Virus record (IMG/VR): IMGVR_UViG_3300009378_000016
Span: 1-45,154 of that record
DNA length: 45,154 bases
Source of the DNA: a virus
Direction: 5' to 3' (one strand)
Shown here: positions 12,416-20,658 of the stretch, piece after piece
Numbering within the stretch: position 1 is the stretch's first letter
How the letters are laid out: every line of letters begins with the position of its first letter
Made by a program: the position numbers and the translations under genes
Notes under the pieces: generated by a model
What the model was told of the DNA's origin: nothing
Database searches by the model: none
Seen by the model: the letters and a program-made list of their open reading frames with translations, nothing else

Positions 12416-14980
12416 TTAAAACGCACCGCGTAATCCTTTGTTAGCTTGGTTAAACGAATTTTTAGAAGTATCTATTATATTGGTAATGTTTTGTTTAGAA
12501 TTATTTACATTACTAGTTGGTGCATTAATTATACTGTCTTTAGATTCCTTTTTATTTTTATCTTCGTATTTAAATTTTTCATTGTTTAATTCATTTTGTT
12601 TCAATGCATTATTTTGATTATTGATGGGGTTGTCATATGGTTTAATTTTATCTGATTCAGATGTAGTCAATCCTGTTAAATTAGTTAATGCTCCCAATGG
12701 GGTGTAATCATAAGCTTTACTTGACAGCTCTCCAAGTTTATCTATAGTGCTTTCGTTTTCATATGGTTTTTTTCCTAATTCGTTTCTACCGGTGAACATA
12801 TGTGAGTCGAGTTTAGCTGCATTATTTTCTAATGTATTTTCAGTAAGTAAATCCATTTTAGAATCTAATTCTCTACCAGTAGATTTCGTTAAACCAAGAT
12901 ATTCCATTTCTTTTTGTGTTTGTGTTATATCATTTTCCCGCCTATCGTTTTCGTCATCATCTTTATGACCGACTATTCTATTTCTTTCTGATTCTTTAGC
13001 TTTTACTATTTGTCTATCTGCTTTATGAATATCATCTTGTAGTTTCTTTTTTTCTTTTTGAAGTTTAGGGTCTTTAAATTCTTCAACTCCGTCTAAACCT
13101 AACATGTCGGTGATTTCATTTGATTTTATAACTTTTTCAGCATTAATATTTTCTTTTTCTAAAGTATCTAATTTTTGTTGTGCTGTTTCTTTTTTTTCTT
13201 TACCTTCTTGATAATCTATTGCATTTTTATTTTTTGGATCTGCTATCATTTTAAGAGATTTAAGTGTTTCTGCATCCCAATCGTCATACTCTATTAATGC
13301 TTGTAAGTCTTCTGGTTTTAATTGTTTAATGGCATCCCAATTTAATATAGTAGAATTTCCTATTACATCATGGTCTACTATGCCTTGTTCATCTAATGTA
13401 TCCATTATTTCTTTAGATTCATCAGAACCTCTCATATGATCCCATAAGGCATAACCACCTGCTCCTAGTGCGGCAGCTCCTAATACCGCTGCTCCTATTG
13501 GGTTTGCAGCTGCTAGAGTACCTACTGTTGACATAGCACCAGATGCCATACCACCTAATGCGGTTGCTCCAGAAGATAATGCAGTACCTGCGGTGCCCGC
13601 CATACCGGCAAGACTAGACCCCATAGACCCCATACTAGGTATCATTGTTGCCATTTTACCTACAGAACCTACTTTGCTGCCTATATTTGCGGCAGTACTT
13701 CCTATATTACCAATATTCCCCTTTAGAACATTTGAAATACCACCCCTTTTAAAAAGGTTACCCATGTCACCTAGTTTTTTACCTACTACTTCACCTAGTC
13801 CCTCTTCAAGAATTTCTTCTATAAAACTACCTTCTCCATCTCCACTGTTAGTTTTTATATCATTACCATCATTTAATAATGATACGACTTCGCTTAGATT
13901 TTCATTTATTTTAATTAGTTCATCTTGTTGTTGTTCTTGAGTTCTACTAATTTCTCTAGATTCTTCTATAGATTGATTTTCGTCATCCATACTTGTTGGG
14001 AATATTGATGTTACCTTATCATTATCTGTTTCTGTATTAGATGTTACATTATCTGTTTCTGTGTTAGATGTTACATTATCATTATCTGTTTCTGTATTAG
14101 ATGTTACATTATCTGTTTCTGTATTAGATGTTTCTGTGTTAGATGTTATATTATCATTATTTGTTACGGTGTTAGATGTTACATTATCATTGTCATTCAT
14201 TCCGTATTTTTTTCTTATAGAATCTTCTTCTTGTTTTATTTCTTCATTTTGTTCTTTTATTTTTTTATTTTGAGACGATTGTTCTATAATAGAATCTTTT
14301 AATGAATTTAAATACTCTTCATATGTTGTATTGTTTTCTGTTGCTTTATTTTGTATGTCATTTTCAGTGAGATTAAATTTTTCCTTTACGTCTTGTTCAG
14401 ATACTTGTGTTCTTAAGAATTCGAATTCTTTCGATTTTAATTCTTCATGTTGTTTTATTCTAGATTCTTGTTCTTTTCTTTCACGTTCATTTTCGACATT
14501 TTCTTTAATTCTGTCTGTTACTTTATCTTGAATAAATCCCGCAGCTAAACCAAATGCGGGTGAACCTGTTACTGCCATTACAGCACCAGATATATCAGCA
14601 TTTAATCCTTTATCTGCGATTTCATCTTTTTTATTTGATACGATATTTTTAATTTTAGAAGCAAGTGTTGTGTTGTCTTCAACTATAGTACTTTGTTCTG
14701 ATATGGCGCTTCTAAATGTGTTTTTCTCTGATTCATTAAGTGAATTTGATTTGACTATGGAACTATTTAAATTAGTTAATTTATTATTTAATTTGTTTAG
14801 TCCTTTTTGAGATTTTGTGTCAGATTTATCTATAATATCTTCTAATTCTTTGAGAAAGAATTTTCCAGAGTCTGAGTCTATATTATTTTGTATTTTTAAT
14901 AACTTATCTTGTAAGGAGAGTAATAACTTATCCGTATTTTCTTCTTGTAATCTACCAGTTATATCATTTAATGTAGTCAT
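12416..14980 (-). CDS. gp29-like tape-measure / baseplate hub protein
   Basis: The 854-residue product lies in a gp26-gp54-gp4 neighbourhood. Residues 1-260 are charged and strongly helical (coiled-coil-like). Residues about 264-325 are a low-complexity Asn/Thr/Ser/Asp repeat (units like NVTSNTETDN). Residues about 410-517 are Gly/Ala-rich and hydrophobic, with a possible membrane-inserting helix near 490-516 (NPIGAAVLGAAALGAGGYAL). A charged helical region and a flexible Asn-rich C-terminus follow. T4 gp29 (590 aa) has the same order of helical N-terminus, hydrophobic centre, charged C-terminal part and Asn-rich tail. Tape-measure proteins set tail length and help DNA entry. Sequence identity to T4 gp29 is not obvious, so this call rests on architecture and context. 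Confidence 0.6.
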   Translation of the reverse strand: MTTLNDITGRLQEENTDKLLLSLQDKLLKIQNNIDSDSGKFFLKELEDIIDKSDTKSQKGLNKLNNKLTNLNSSIVKSNSLNESEKNTFRSAISEQSTIVEDNTTLASKIKNIVSNKKDEIADKGLNADISGAVMAVTGSPAFGLAAGFIQDKVTDRIKENVENERERKEQESRIKQHEELKSKEFEFLRTQVSEQDVKEKFNLTENDIQNKATENNTTYEEYLNSLKDSIIEQSSQNKKIKEQNEEIKQEEDSIRKKYGMNDNDNVTSNTVTNNDNITSNTETSNTETDNVTSNTETDNDNVTSNTETDNVTSNTETDNDKVTSIFPTSMDDENQSIEESREISRTQEQQQDELIKINENLSEVVSLLNDGNDIKTNSGDGEGSFIEEILEEGLGEVVGKKLGDMGNLFKRGGISNVLKGNIGNIGSTAANIGSKVGSVGKMATMIPSMGSMGSSLAGMAGTAGTALSSGATALGGMASGAMSTVGTLAAANPIGAAVLGAAALGAGGYALWDHMRGSDESKEIMDTLDEQGIVDHDVIGNSTILNWDAIKQLKPEDLQALIEYDDWDAETLKSLKMIADPKNKNAIDYQEGKEKKETAQQKLDTLEKENINAEKVIKSNEITDMLGLDGVEEFKDPKLQKEKKKLQDDIHKADRQIVKAKESERNRIVGHKDDDENDRRENDITQTQKEMEYLGLTKSTGRELDSKMDLLTENTLENNAAKLDSHMFTGRNELGKKPYENESTIDKLGELSSKAYDYTPLGALTNLTGLTTSESDKIKPYDNPINNQNNALKQNELNNEKFKYEDKNKKESKDSIINAPTSNVNNSKQNITNIIDTSKNSFNQANKGLRGAF
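14005..14190 (-). repeat. in-frame Asn/Thr-rich coding repeat in the gp29-like gene
   Basis: On the + strand this stretch repeats units built from ATTATCTGTTTCTGTATTAG and GATGTTACATT. On the coding strand they give NVTSNTETDN and SNTETDND-type peptides. At least five imperfect copies are visible. Unit length is a multiple of three, so copy-number change would alter protein length without a frameshift. Confidence 0.8.
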
Positions 14981-14991
14981 ATGTTATCTCT

Positions 14992-15216
14992 TTATTTTTT
15001 ATTGCCTGATCCGATGTATAGTCCAAACCAAGCTGCACCTATACCAGTAATTACTGATATAAGTGTAGTCTGTTCTGGAGTTGGTGCATTCAACGACATA
15101 AACCATTGAATTGCATCATATAACAATATCATATAAACAGATATAAATATTCTTGGGAATATTCTAAGTGAATCTATTGACTTTGATATCTCTATTATTT
15201 TAGTTGGTATATTCAT
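14992..15216 (-). CDS. two-helix small membrane protein, holin-like
   Basis: The 74-residue product has two hydrophobic segments, about residues 23-43 (FISVYMILLYDAIQWFMSL) and 51-68 (LISVITGIGAAWFGLYI), and ends in GSGNKK. The motif pair LRIFPRIF and TGIGAAWFGLYI resembles a small membrane protein common in marine phages and sometimes annotated as a holin. Its ATG overlaps the stop of the upstream 42-codon gene (ATGA), so the two are coupled. It sits just before the gp29-like gene. Holin function is plausible from size and topology but not shown. Confidence 0.65.
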   Translation of the reverse strand: MNIPTKIIEISKSIDSLRIFPRIFISVYMILLYDAIQWFMSLNAPTPEQTTLISVITGIGAAWFGLYIGSGNKK

Positions 15217-15341
15217 TTTCTTATCATTTTTTTTTGTTTCTCTAAATCACGTAAATATTCTATTAATAACGTTATATATATGTCTCTTTCATATGGTATC
15301 ATATTTTCTAATTCAGTTAAATTATATTTATGATATTGCAT
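15213..15341 (-). CDS. tiny conserved baseplate-region protein (gp51 position)
   Basis: A short frame of 42 codons starting MQYHKYNLTELENMIPYE and continuing with RDIYITLLIEYLRDLEKQKK. The segment ENMIPYERDIYITLL, followed by a charged helix, matches a pattern I recall for a small protein next to gp26 in T4-like marine phages, where the gp51 hub-assembly gene lies. Its stop TGA overlaps the start of the next gene (ATGA), strong support that it is translated. The frame stays open upstream to 15404 without an ATG, and no ribosome site precedes ATG 15341, so the true start may be a rare codon further up. Function is not established. Confidence 0.6.
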   Translation of the reverse strand: MQYHKYNLTELENMIPYERDIYITLLIEYLRDLEKQKKMIRK

Positions 15342-15391
15342 TAATGAGAAATTTGTTTTATAATGGTTTAATAGATTATCATAATATAAAC

Positions 15392-16102
15392 TTATACGAA
15401 AAAATCAGTAATGCCTGTAATTTTTATGTCTTTATTAAAGTCACAACTTTGACATTTTATATTTGTATTAAATTCTGTTGTTGGTATATTATCAAAAAAA
15501 CGGTATATATCTTTAATTTGTTTTGATGTTAATGCTTCCAAAAAGTCAATAATATCATCATGAGTATAATCTACCGATTCGTGTTTTGTATTTCCATCAG
15601 TGATATAGTCTATAGATTTGGCAAGTATATTGATATCAGAAATGATATTATTAGTTACGTCTATACTTTCTAATGTATTAAACGTTGGGTATCTTAGTGC
15701 GACAGAGATATCATCATTAATTTTGATGATATTATTTGTGTTATTATTTTCTATAGTTACCTTATCTAAGTCAACATTAAATTTTATTTGTTTTTGATCT
15801 TCATTATTTGGACAATCGTGTTCATAATTTAAAATAATTATATTACCTACTGATTTTGAACGTAATTGAATGAATATATATTCTATGTCAAATGTAGATA
15901 GGTTATTTACATTTATATTTGACAGTATGCAGTTTTCAATTATTTGTTTTATAGTTTCAATATTATCTACAATTGAATCGGTCTCTTTTGCCATTAATAA
16001 CAATTTTTCTTCTTTTACTAGAAATGGTCTATATTTTATTGGTTTGTTAGTAGATGGTATTATTAATTTATATGTCGGTGTTACTATAGTAGGTAAAGTC
16101 AT
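15392..16102 (-). CDS. gp26: gp26-like baseplate hub subunit
   Basis: The 236-residue product begins with LPTIVTPTYKLIIPST, then KYRPFLVKEEKLLLMA and FDIEYIFIQLRSKSVG. These are hallmarks of the T4-type baseplate hub family (gp26, Pfam T4_baseplate). A C-terminal CQSCDF-type pair (two Cys) and an earlier CPNN may form a metal site, as also seen in homologues. The protein belongs to the central hub of the baseplate. AAGGAT precedes the ATG on the - strand. It lies between the gp54-like gene and the gp51-position small gene, which fits a hub operon. Confidence 0.88.
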   Translation of the reverse strand: MTLPTIVTPTYKLIIPSTNKPIKYRPFLVKEEKLLLMAKETDSIVDNIETIKQIIENCILSNINVNNLSTFDIEYIFIQLRSKSVGNIIILNYEHDCPNNEDQKQIKFNVDLDKVTIENNNTNNIIKINDDISVALRYPTFNTLESIDVTNNIISDINILAKSIDYITDGNTKHESVDYTHDDIIDFLEALTSKQIKDIYRFFDNIPTTEFNTNIKCQSCDFNKDIKITGITDFFV

Positions 16103-16179
16103 AATTATTTTTTATCCTTGTTGTTTAATTGATATTATTGTTTTCAATGAATAGGTTTTAAATCTAAATCTGCCACTAT

Positions 16180-16857
16180 TTAATCAGGTATATGTGCATC
16201 TTGGTTTTGTGCATCTTGTTTTTGTGGAGTTGCTTTATTATTTACTTCAGAAATGATCTTTCCGGAACGAGACTTATTAACTTTATTATGTGTAGATGTT
16301 GAGTTAACTGGAATTTTTATCCACTTCCTATATGCAAATGTTATTGGTATTGTACTTGCCTCTGCATTGGAATAGGAGTATGAAATTTCTCCTATTCCTG
16401 TAGGATATGCATCTACGAATTTAACTATATGTATTTTTTCATTCTGATTGTTAAGTGTGGTGACCCATATTTCAGTAACATAATCATCGAAATATCTTAA
16501 TTTTGATGAATTGTAATTATATATATAGTCCATCCAATCTGAAATTATATTACGTTCAATCATGTTTTGTGATAATAGTATATTAACTTGAAGATCTTCA
16601 TATGTCATTGCATATGGTATTTTTTTAAATGGTCCGTAATGTTTCACTTCTTTTGTTGAGAGAGATTTTCCTGGTAATTCGAATGAGTCTATGCGTAATG
16701 ACATATGACGTATATCTTCACGGTAACTGAATAGTGGAGATGATATTTCTTCGGACAGTGATCCTTTTGGAGCAATAGTTATGGTATATCTGTTAGAAAA
16801 CGATAGACCAGAACGATTGATATTTGACCTAAAGTTAGTTATAGAGAAATCTGACAT
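16180..16857 (-). CDS. gp54: gp54-like baseplate tail-tube initiator (tube-fold protein)
   Basis: The 225-residue product has the tail-tube/gp19-like fold signature. An early NRYTITIAPKG strand is followed by SFELPGKSL (residues 58-66) and a late AYPTGIGEISYSYSNAEAST segment that parallels WPTNVGELQLDWDSN of T4 gp19. It ends with a β-strand ITFAYRKW. gp54, gp48 and gp19 share this fold. Because gp48 is assigned to 17927-18820, gp54 is the best remaining choice; gp19 is less likely in this position. gp54 caps the hub and starts tube polymerisation. The C-terminal ~35 residues are low-complexity (Lys/Gln/Asp). AAAGG precedes the start. Confidence 0.7.
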   Translation of the reverse strand: MSDFSITNFRSNINRSGLSFSNRYTITIAPKGSLSEEISSPLFSYREDIRHMSLRIDSFELPGKSLSTKEVKHYGPFKKIPYAMTYEDLQVNILLSQNMIERNIISDWMDYIYNYNSSKLRYFDDYVTEIWVTTLNNQNEKIHIVKFVDAYPTGIGEISYSYSNAEASTIPITFAYRKWIKIPVNSTSTHNKVNKSRSGKIISEVNNKATPQKQDAQNQDAHIPD

Positions 16858-16868
16858 TATGTTTACCT

Positions 16869-17432
16869 TTAATTTCTATTCCATATTTTTGATGGAGATG
16901 ATTTTTTAAATTTCTGTACTGGTAGAAAGATTGCAATATCCCATTCGTTTGCGTCTATTTGCATAAAGTTGCTTCTAACATGACTAACCAGATACCGCTT
17001 TAAGCAGGGTTTTATTATATTATATTTAGATATCTTTTGTAATACCGAATAAGATAAAGCTAACTTTGCATTTTTCCCATACCGTTTGTCGTTCACAATT
17101 GTTGATAGTGATTCCATAATCAAAAGTCTGTCCCTCGGAGAAACGTAGTGGAGGTTTATCCCCAAGAACCCTCCCTTATTTATCTCAACGACAAATATTA
17201 GTGGGAACTCGTCGTAATAGGGTAGGGTTTTAGCGTGCTTGGGGTTATAGTAGTAACAATACATTTTCCCTACAGTTATTCTTGACGAAAACCGATCCTT
17301 GTCCATCATTAACGACTTTCTGTTTATTCCAGATTGTCTTACTTTTTTTCTAAACCACTCGCGTGACTTAGTTGTGTTCGCCTTTATACCCGTTGAAGAC
17401 AGGCGGTTGAGTAGTTGTTTAAAATTTTGCAT
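16869..17432 (-). CDS. conserved T4-like protein in gp2 position (possible DNA end protector)
   Basis: The 187-residue basic protein contains KMYCYYYNPKHAKTLPYYD, then FPLIFVVEINKGGFLGINLH, and ends NEWDIAIFLPVQKFKKSS. This pattern (Tyr-rich strand, YYDxFPL, GFLGxNLHY, FLPVQxF) belongs to a protein conserved in marine T4-like phages. In T4, gene 2 (DNA end protector, head completion) adjoins gene 4; here it is directly downstream of gp4, its ATG sharing a base with the gp4 stop (TAATG). A gp2-like role is therefore reasonable, but I cannot confirm homology to T4 gp2 from memory of its sequence. Confidence 0.7.
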   Translation of the reverse strand: MQNFKQLLNRLSSTGIKANTTKSREWFRKKVRQSGINRKSLMMDKDRFSSRITVGKMYCYYYNPKHAKTLPYYDEFPLIFVVEINKGGFLGINLHYVSPRDRLLIMESLSTIVNDKRYGKNAKLALSYSVLQKISKYNIIKPCLKRYLVSHVRSNFMQIDANEWDIAIFLPVQKFKKSSPSKIWNRN

Positions 17433-17863
17433 TATAATATATGTTCTTCAGTTAAAATTTTGAATTCCCAGTTTTTCTTTGCACAGTACTTAAGGGCGTG
17501 TTTCCATTTGGAAGTATTTATTGTCCATGTTCTTATTTCGGACAAGTATGTAGTATTTTTTTTCCTACCCTTCTCTGGTCTTTTTGTTTGACTTGACGGT
17601 TTTATTTCTATCATTATTATTTTTGTTGATTTTTTAGATTTTACTTTTATGATAAAATCTGGGTAGTACCTGTGATATTTATTGTCTATGGGTGAGACAT
17701 AAGGTACATATAATTCCTCTGATGACCATTCAATTATTGATGAGTTGGTATCACAATATTTCATAAATCTTCTTTCCCATGATGAACGGTAAATTATATT
17801 GGTAATATCACCAATGTATTTTTGTTTGTTATGTGGTATATATCTACCTTTGTGGTATTTCAT
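17432..17863 (-). CDS. gp4: gp4-like head completion protein (nuclease fold)
   Basis: The 143-residue product (T4 gp4: 150) is needed to complete DNA-filled heads before tails attach. It shows a PD-(D/E)XK nuclease-like set in order: E30 in SSWERRFMKYCD, D69 in YYPDF, and E86/K88 in MIEIKP. The N-terminal KYHKGRYIPHNKQKYIGD is typical of the family. It is the first gene of the leftward late operon, immediately behind the - strand late promoter (17904-17911). Nuclease activity of gp4 homologues is inferred from fold. Confidence 0.88.
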   Translation of the reverse strand: MKYHKGRYIPHNKQKYIGDITNIIYRSSWERRFMKYCDTNSSIIEWSSEELYVPYVSPIDNKYHRYYPDFIIKVKSKKSTKIIMIEIKPSSQTKRPEKGRKKNTTYLSEIRTWTINTSKWKHALKYCAKKNWEFKILTEEHIL

Positions 17864-17876
17864 AACAGTTATGACT

Positions 17877-17884
17877 TATAAATA
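17877..17884 (+). promoter_or_regulatory. T4-type late promoter, rightward
   Basis: TATAAATA on the + strand, 43 bp upstream of the gp48 ATG, in the 63-bp gap between divergent late operons. It is an exact match to the T4 late octamer. Transcription would begin about 17890 and run through the tail operon. Confidence 0.75.
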
Positions 17885-17903
17885 ATAATAATATTCATAA
17901 TTA

Positions 17904-17911
17904 TATTTATA
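17904..17911 (-). promoter_or_regulatory. T4-type late promoter, leftward
   Basis: TATTTATA on the + strand is TATAAATA on the - strand, 41 bp upstream of the gp4 start. It faces the rightward octamer at 17877, so the two predicted start sites (about 17890 and 17898) lie between the octamers and the 5' ends of the two transcripts would overlap by a few bases. Confidence 0.7.
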
Positions 17912-17926
17912 AAACGGACACATAAG

Positions 17927-18820
17927 ATGCCAGGAACTAATAATGATAAGCCAGAACATGTCATCCATCAATCTCAAGAAAAAAGGAATGTCGACCTTTT
18001 AAGGTATCCAGAAACAATAGGGAGTCCTCATACACCTGATGATGGTTTAGAACAGATTCGTGTTTGGTTGGAGTTTAAAGACTCGGTCGAAAGCCAGTAT
18101 GAGAAATATGCTGGTAAAAAAAGAACACAGTGGATTGATAAGGGAGATGATATATCATTAGGAATAACAAAATCTGCATTAAAGAGTAACATTGCTGTTC
18201 ATTTATATATCCCTCCCGTGATAAATGTAAATGGTGGGGTCAATTGGGGAGAATCTGAGTTTTCTGGTAGTTTTGGTGCCGCGAGGACTAATAAACATGG
18301 TGATTTTGGGGGTTCGGTTGACGCTATGGAAGGAAAAGCAAGGCTCATGGTGGGACAATCTTTCGATAGCGATGAAGCTGGTACTGATTTTCAGAAAAAA
18401 CATGGGGTGATACAAAATATGAACAAACAGTTATTATTTGAAGGTGTGGGCATGAGAACATTTGAGTTTGAGTTTGAGTTTGTACCTAAAAGTAAAAATG
18501 AGGCAGAAGTAGTTTATAAAATTGTTAAGTGGTTTCGTGCTAGAATGTATCCTAATTTTGATAATGTTTGGTATACAGTACCAGATTCAATATCTATAAG
18601 CTTTAAATCACCCGGTAGTATAGATAACGGTCTAGAGAAATTGCCCAGGATTAAAGATTCGGTTATAACTTCGTGTAATATAACATATGGTTCTGATGGT
18701 GTATTTGGTATAATGGAGGGTGATACAGAATACCCCTATAGCACTATCATGACATTATCGGTACAAGAACTTGAAATAATTACGTCAGATGATGTAATGG
18801 GTGAAGACGGGGGTTATTAA
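17927..18820 (+). CDS. gp48: gp48-like baseplate tail-tube cap protein
   Basis: gp48 sits with gp54 on top of the baseplate hub where the tail tube starts. The 297-residue product (T4: 364) matches in the C-terminal half. MRTFEFEFEFVPKSKNEAE and WFRARMYP correspond to the T4 FTWDLTPRS region. The closing CNITYGSDG...STIMTLSVQELEIIT parallels the T4 end (IQSIRFDKT...TFTLEITMREIITLNR). The N-terminal part is diverged and Gly/Ser-rich in the middle (about 95-140). It is the first gene of the rightward late operon. The next gene starts on its stop codon. Confidence 0.75.
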   Translation: MPGTNNDKPEHVIHQSQEKRNVDLLRYPETIGSPHTPDDGLEQIRVWLEFKDSVESQYEKYAGKKRTQWIDKGDDISLGITKSALKSNIAVHLYIPPVINVNGGVNWGESEFSGSFGAARTNKHGDFGGSVDAMEGKARLMVGQSFDSDEAGTDFQKKHGVIQNMNKQLLFEGVGMRTFEFEFEFVPKSKNEAEVVYKIVKWFRARMYPNFDNVWYTVPDSISISFKSPGSIDNGLEKLPRIKDSVITSCNITYGSDGVFGIMEGDTEYPYSTIMTLSVQELEIITSDDVMGEDGGY

Positions 18821-19407
18821 TGTTTATTTATATGCCAGAACTTATACGTCCAGAGTTAAAGTTAAATGCAACTGATATTTCTGGGAAGATGTTATACGGA
18901 TATACTAATTATGATGGTATACCAAGACAAGTTAAAAATATATTTACATCCGTTGATATTAATGATATATGGTTGAATTCATTTGATACTTGGTATGATT
19001 ACACGGTTAAAGATGCGGATACTCCTGAAAGTATATCATCTCATTATTATGATGACCCTTCATTATATTGGGTTATATTAATGTTAAATGATATTAATAA
19101 TATATATGATGAATGGCCTAAACCTGTTAGTGTGATTGTCCGTAGATTAAAATCAAAATTTGGTGATATTAGAAATGCATATACGAATATCCACCATTAT
19201 ACTCATATTATAGAGAAATATGATATAACCGAAACCACATATAAGTTTATAGATGATAAAATTAAAAGGAATGAGTTTAAACCTGTGAGTGAATATGAAT
19301 ATATGATGTATCAGAATGAGAAAAATAGAAAAATACGATTATTACGACCAATGCATATTACCAACTTTATCCTAACACTTCAAGAAACTTATAATTTATA
19401 TGGTTAA
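18820..19407 (+). CDS. gp53: gp53-like baseplate wedge protein
   Basis: The 195-residue product (T4 gp53: 196) has the LysM-like core DTPESISSHYYDDPSLYWVILMLNDI (about residues 67-92, shown in T4 as NAIYGNPQLYWVLLMCND). Its C-terminal helix EYMMYQNEKNRKIRLLRP matches the T4 AVLENEKLRQIKIIAKS region. gp53 joins wedges to the hub and links neighbouring wedges. ATG 18820 overlaps the gp48 stop (TAATG) and has GGGGG upstream. ATG 18832 is an alternative. Confidence 0.9.
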   Translation: MFIYMPELIRPELKLNATDISGKMLYGYTNYDGIPRQVKNIFTSVDINDIWLNSFDTWYDYTVKDADTPESISSHYYDDPSLYWVILMLNDINNIYDEWPKPVSVIVRRLKSKFGDIRNAYTNIHHYTHIIEKYDITETTYKFIDDKIKRNEFKPVSEYEYMMYQNEKNRKIRLLRPMHITNFILTLQETYNLYG

Positions 19408-19413
19408 TATATT

Positions 19414-20658
19414 ATGACAACTCCCAACATTAAATTTAATGCTTATACGTTTTGGGCATTTGACTTGATATCATATGATTCATCTACAATTTATGATTTA
19501 AAAGAATGGTTTAAGGAGGTAAGAATATATGAAAGTATGTTTACATCTTCTATGCATGCTGATATCATCATACAAGATCCTGAGAATATGTTAGTTACAT
19601 TACCAATAGTAGGGCAGGAGACGGTGAATATATGGCTACAGTCAGAACTTAATAGTGCTGAAATTTTAAAGTTGAGTATGAAGGTGTATTCTGTAACTGA
19701 TATAAAATCAGTTAACGAGTCTATAGAATATGTGTTGCAGTTGGTTACTACTGACTTTACTATGAATTTTGAAGAAAAGATATCAAGACATGTATCTGGA
19801 TATGGAAGTTCTATCGCAAGTGATATATTTAACGAAAGTGATATTGATTCAAATAAATTTATATCAGTTGAGCAAAGTATGGACGAACATGATTTAGTGA
19901 TACCTAATATGACTCCCTTTAGGTGTATAAATTGGTTGTCTTCTAGGTGTCATAATGATACTAGTACATCTTATGTATTTTTTGAGAACAATCGTGAATA
20001 TATGTTTAAGTCAATTGAATCATTTTTCTATGAGAGTATTAAATATAAATATCGGGGTTCTGGTAAGAATATTAATAGCTATGGAACTATGAAGAAACAA
20101 GAAGAAGAAAATAGGTCATTAATATCATATAAAGTTATATCCAGATTTAATGTTATAGATAATATAACCAAGGGTATGTATGCATCTGGTGTTATGAGTT
20201 GTGATGTTGTACATAGAAAGGTTAAGAAAACAACACATTCGTGGTATGAAGATTCTGAGAAGTATCAAGTTAAAAAAAGAGAAATAAAGAGTCGGTTATA
20301 CCCATTAATGAGTAAGAATCCAAACGTTATGTTGAAATATTATCCTGATAATGTTATGTTAGTTCCACACAATCAGTTAAATAAATATAATATATCAGAT
20401 AATATTTTAAAATATAATTATGGTAATCAGTTATTTGATAATTTAAAGATGAATATAGAAGTTTCCGGTAATACTTCACTAGCTGTTGGTGACTTATTAG
20501 AAATAGAAATTCCGGTAAAACGTCCTGGAAATGAGGTTGTTCGTGATGAAATTTATGCTGGTAAGTGGTTGATTATAAACATAACACATATAATAACTAG
20601 AGATTCATATATTATGAGTATTGATGTAGCTAAAGACAGAATAGGATTAAATTTATAA
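19414..20658 (+). CDS. gp27: gp27-like baseplate hub protein
   Basis: In T4 a gp27 trimer forms the cylinder that joins gp5 to the tube. The 414-residue product (T4: 391) sits immediately upstream of gp5. The MHADIIIQDPENMLVTLPI stretch and the VIPNMTPFRCINWLSSRCHN segment (about residues 165-184), followed by SYVFFENNREYMFKSIESF, match hub proteins of T4-like marine phages. The last third, with SLAVGDLLEIEIP and RDEIYAGKWLIINITH, is typical of the second tube-like domain of hub proteins. Its stop shares a base with the gp5 start. Confidence 0.82.
   Translation: MTTPNIKFNAYTFWAFDLISYDSSTIYDLKEWFKEVRIYESMFTSSMHADIIIQDPENMLVTLPIVGQETVNIWLQSELNSAEILKLSMKVYSVTDIKSVNESIEYVLQLVTTDFTMNFEEKISRHVSGYGSSIASDIFNESDIDSNKFISVEQSMDEHDLVIPNMTPFRCINWLSSRCHNDTSTSYVFFENNREYMFKSIESFFYESIKYKYRGSGKNINSYGTMKKQEEENRSLISYKVISRFNVIDNITKGMYASGVMSCDVVHRKVKKTTHSWYEDSEKYQVKKREIKSRLYPLMSKNPNVMLKYYPDNVMLVPHNQLNKYNISDNILKYNYGNQLFDNLKMNIEVSGNTSLAVGDLLEIEIPVKRPGNEVVRDEIYAGKWLIINITHIITRDSYIMSIDVAKDRIGLNL

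Noticed and set aside
15293-15526. + strand frame of 77 codons across the gp26 / small-gene boundary
   Set aside because: It overlaps the - strand small conserved gene, which is coupled by ATGA to its neighbour and resembles a known phage peptide.
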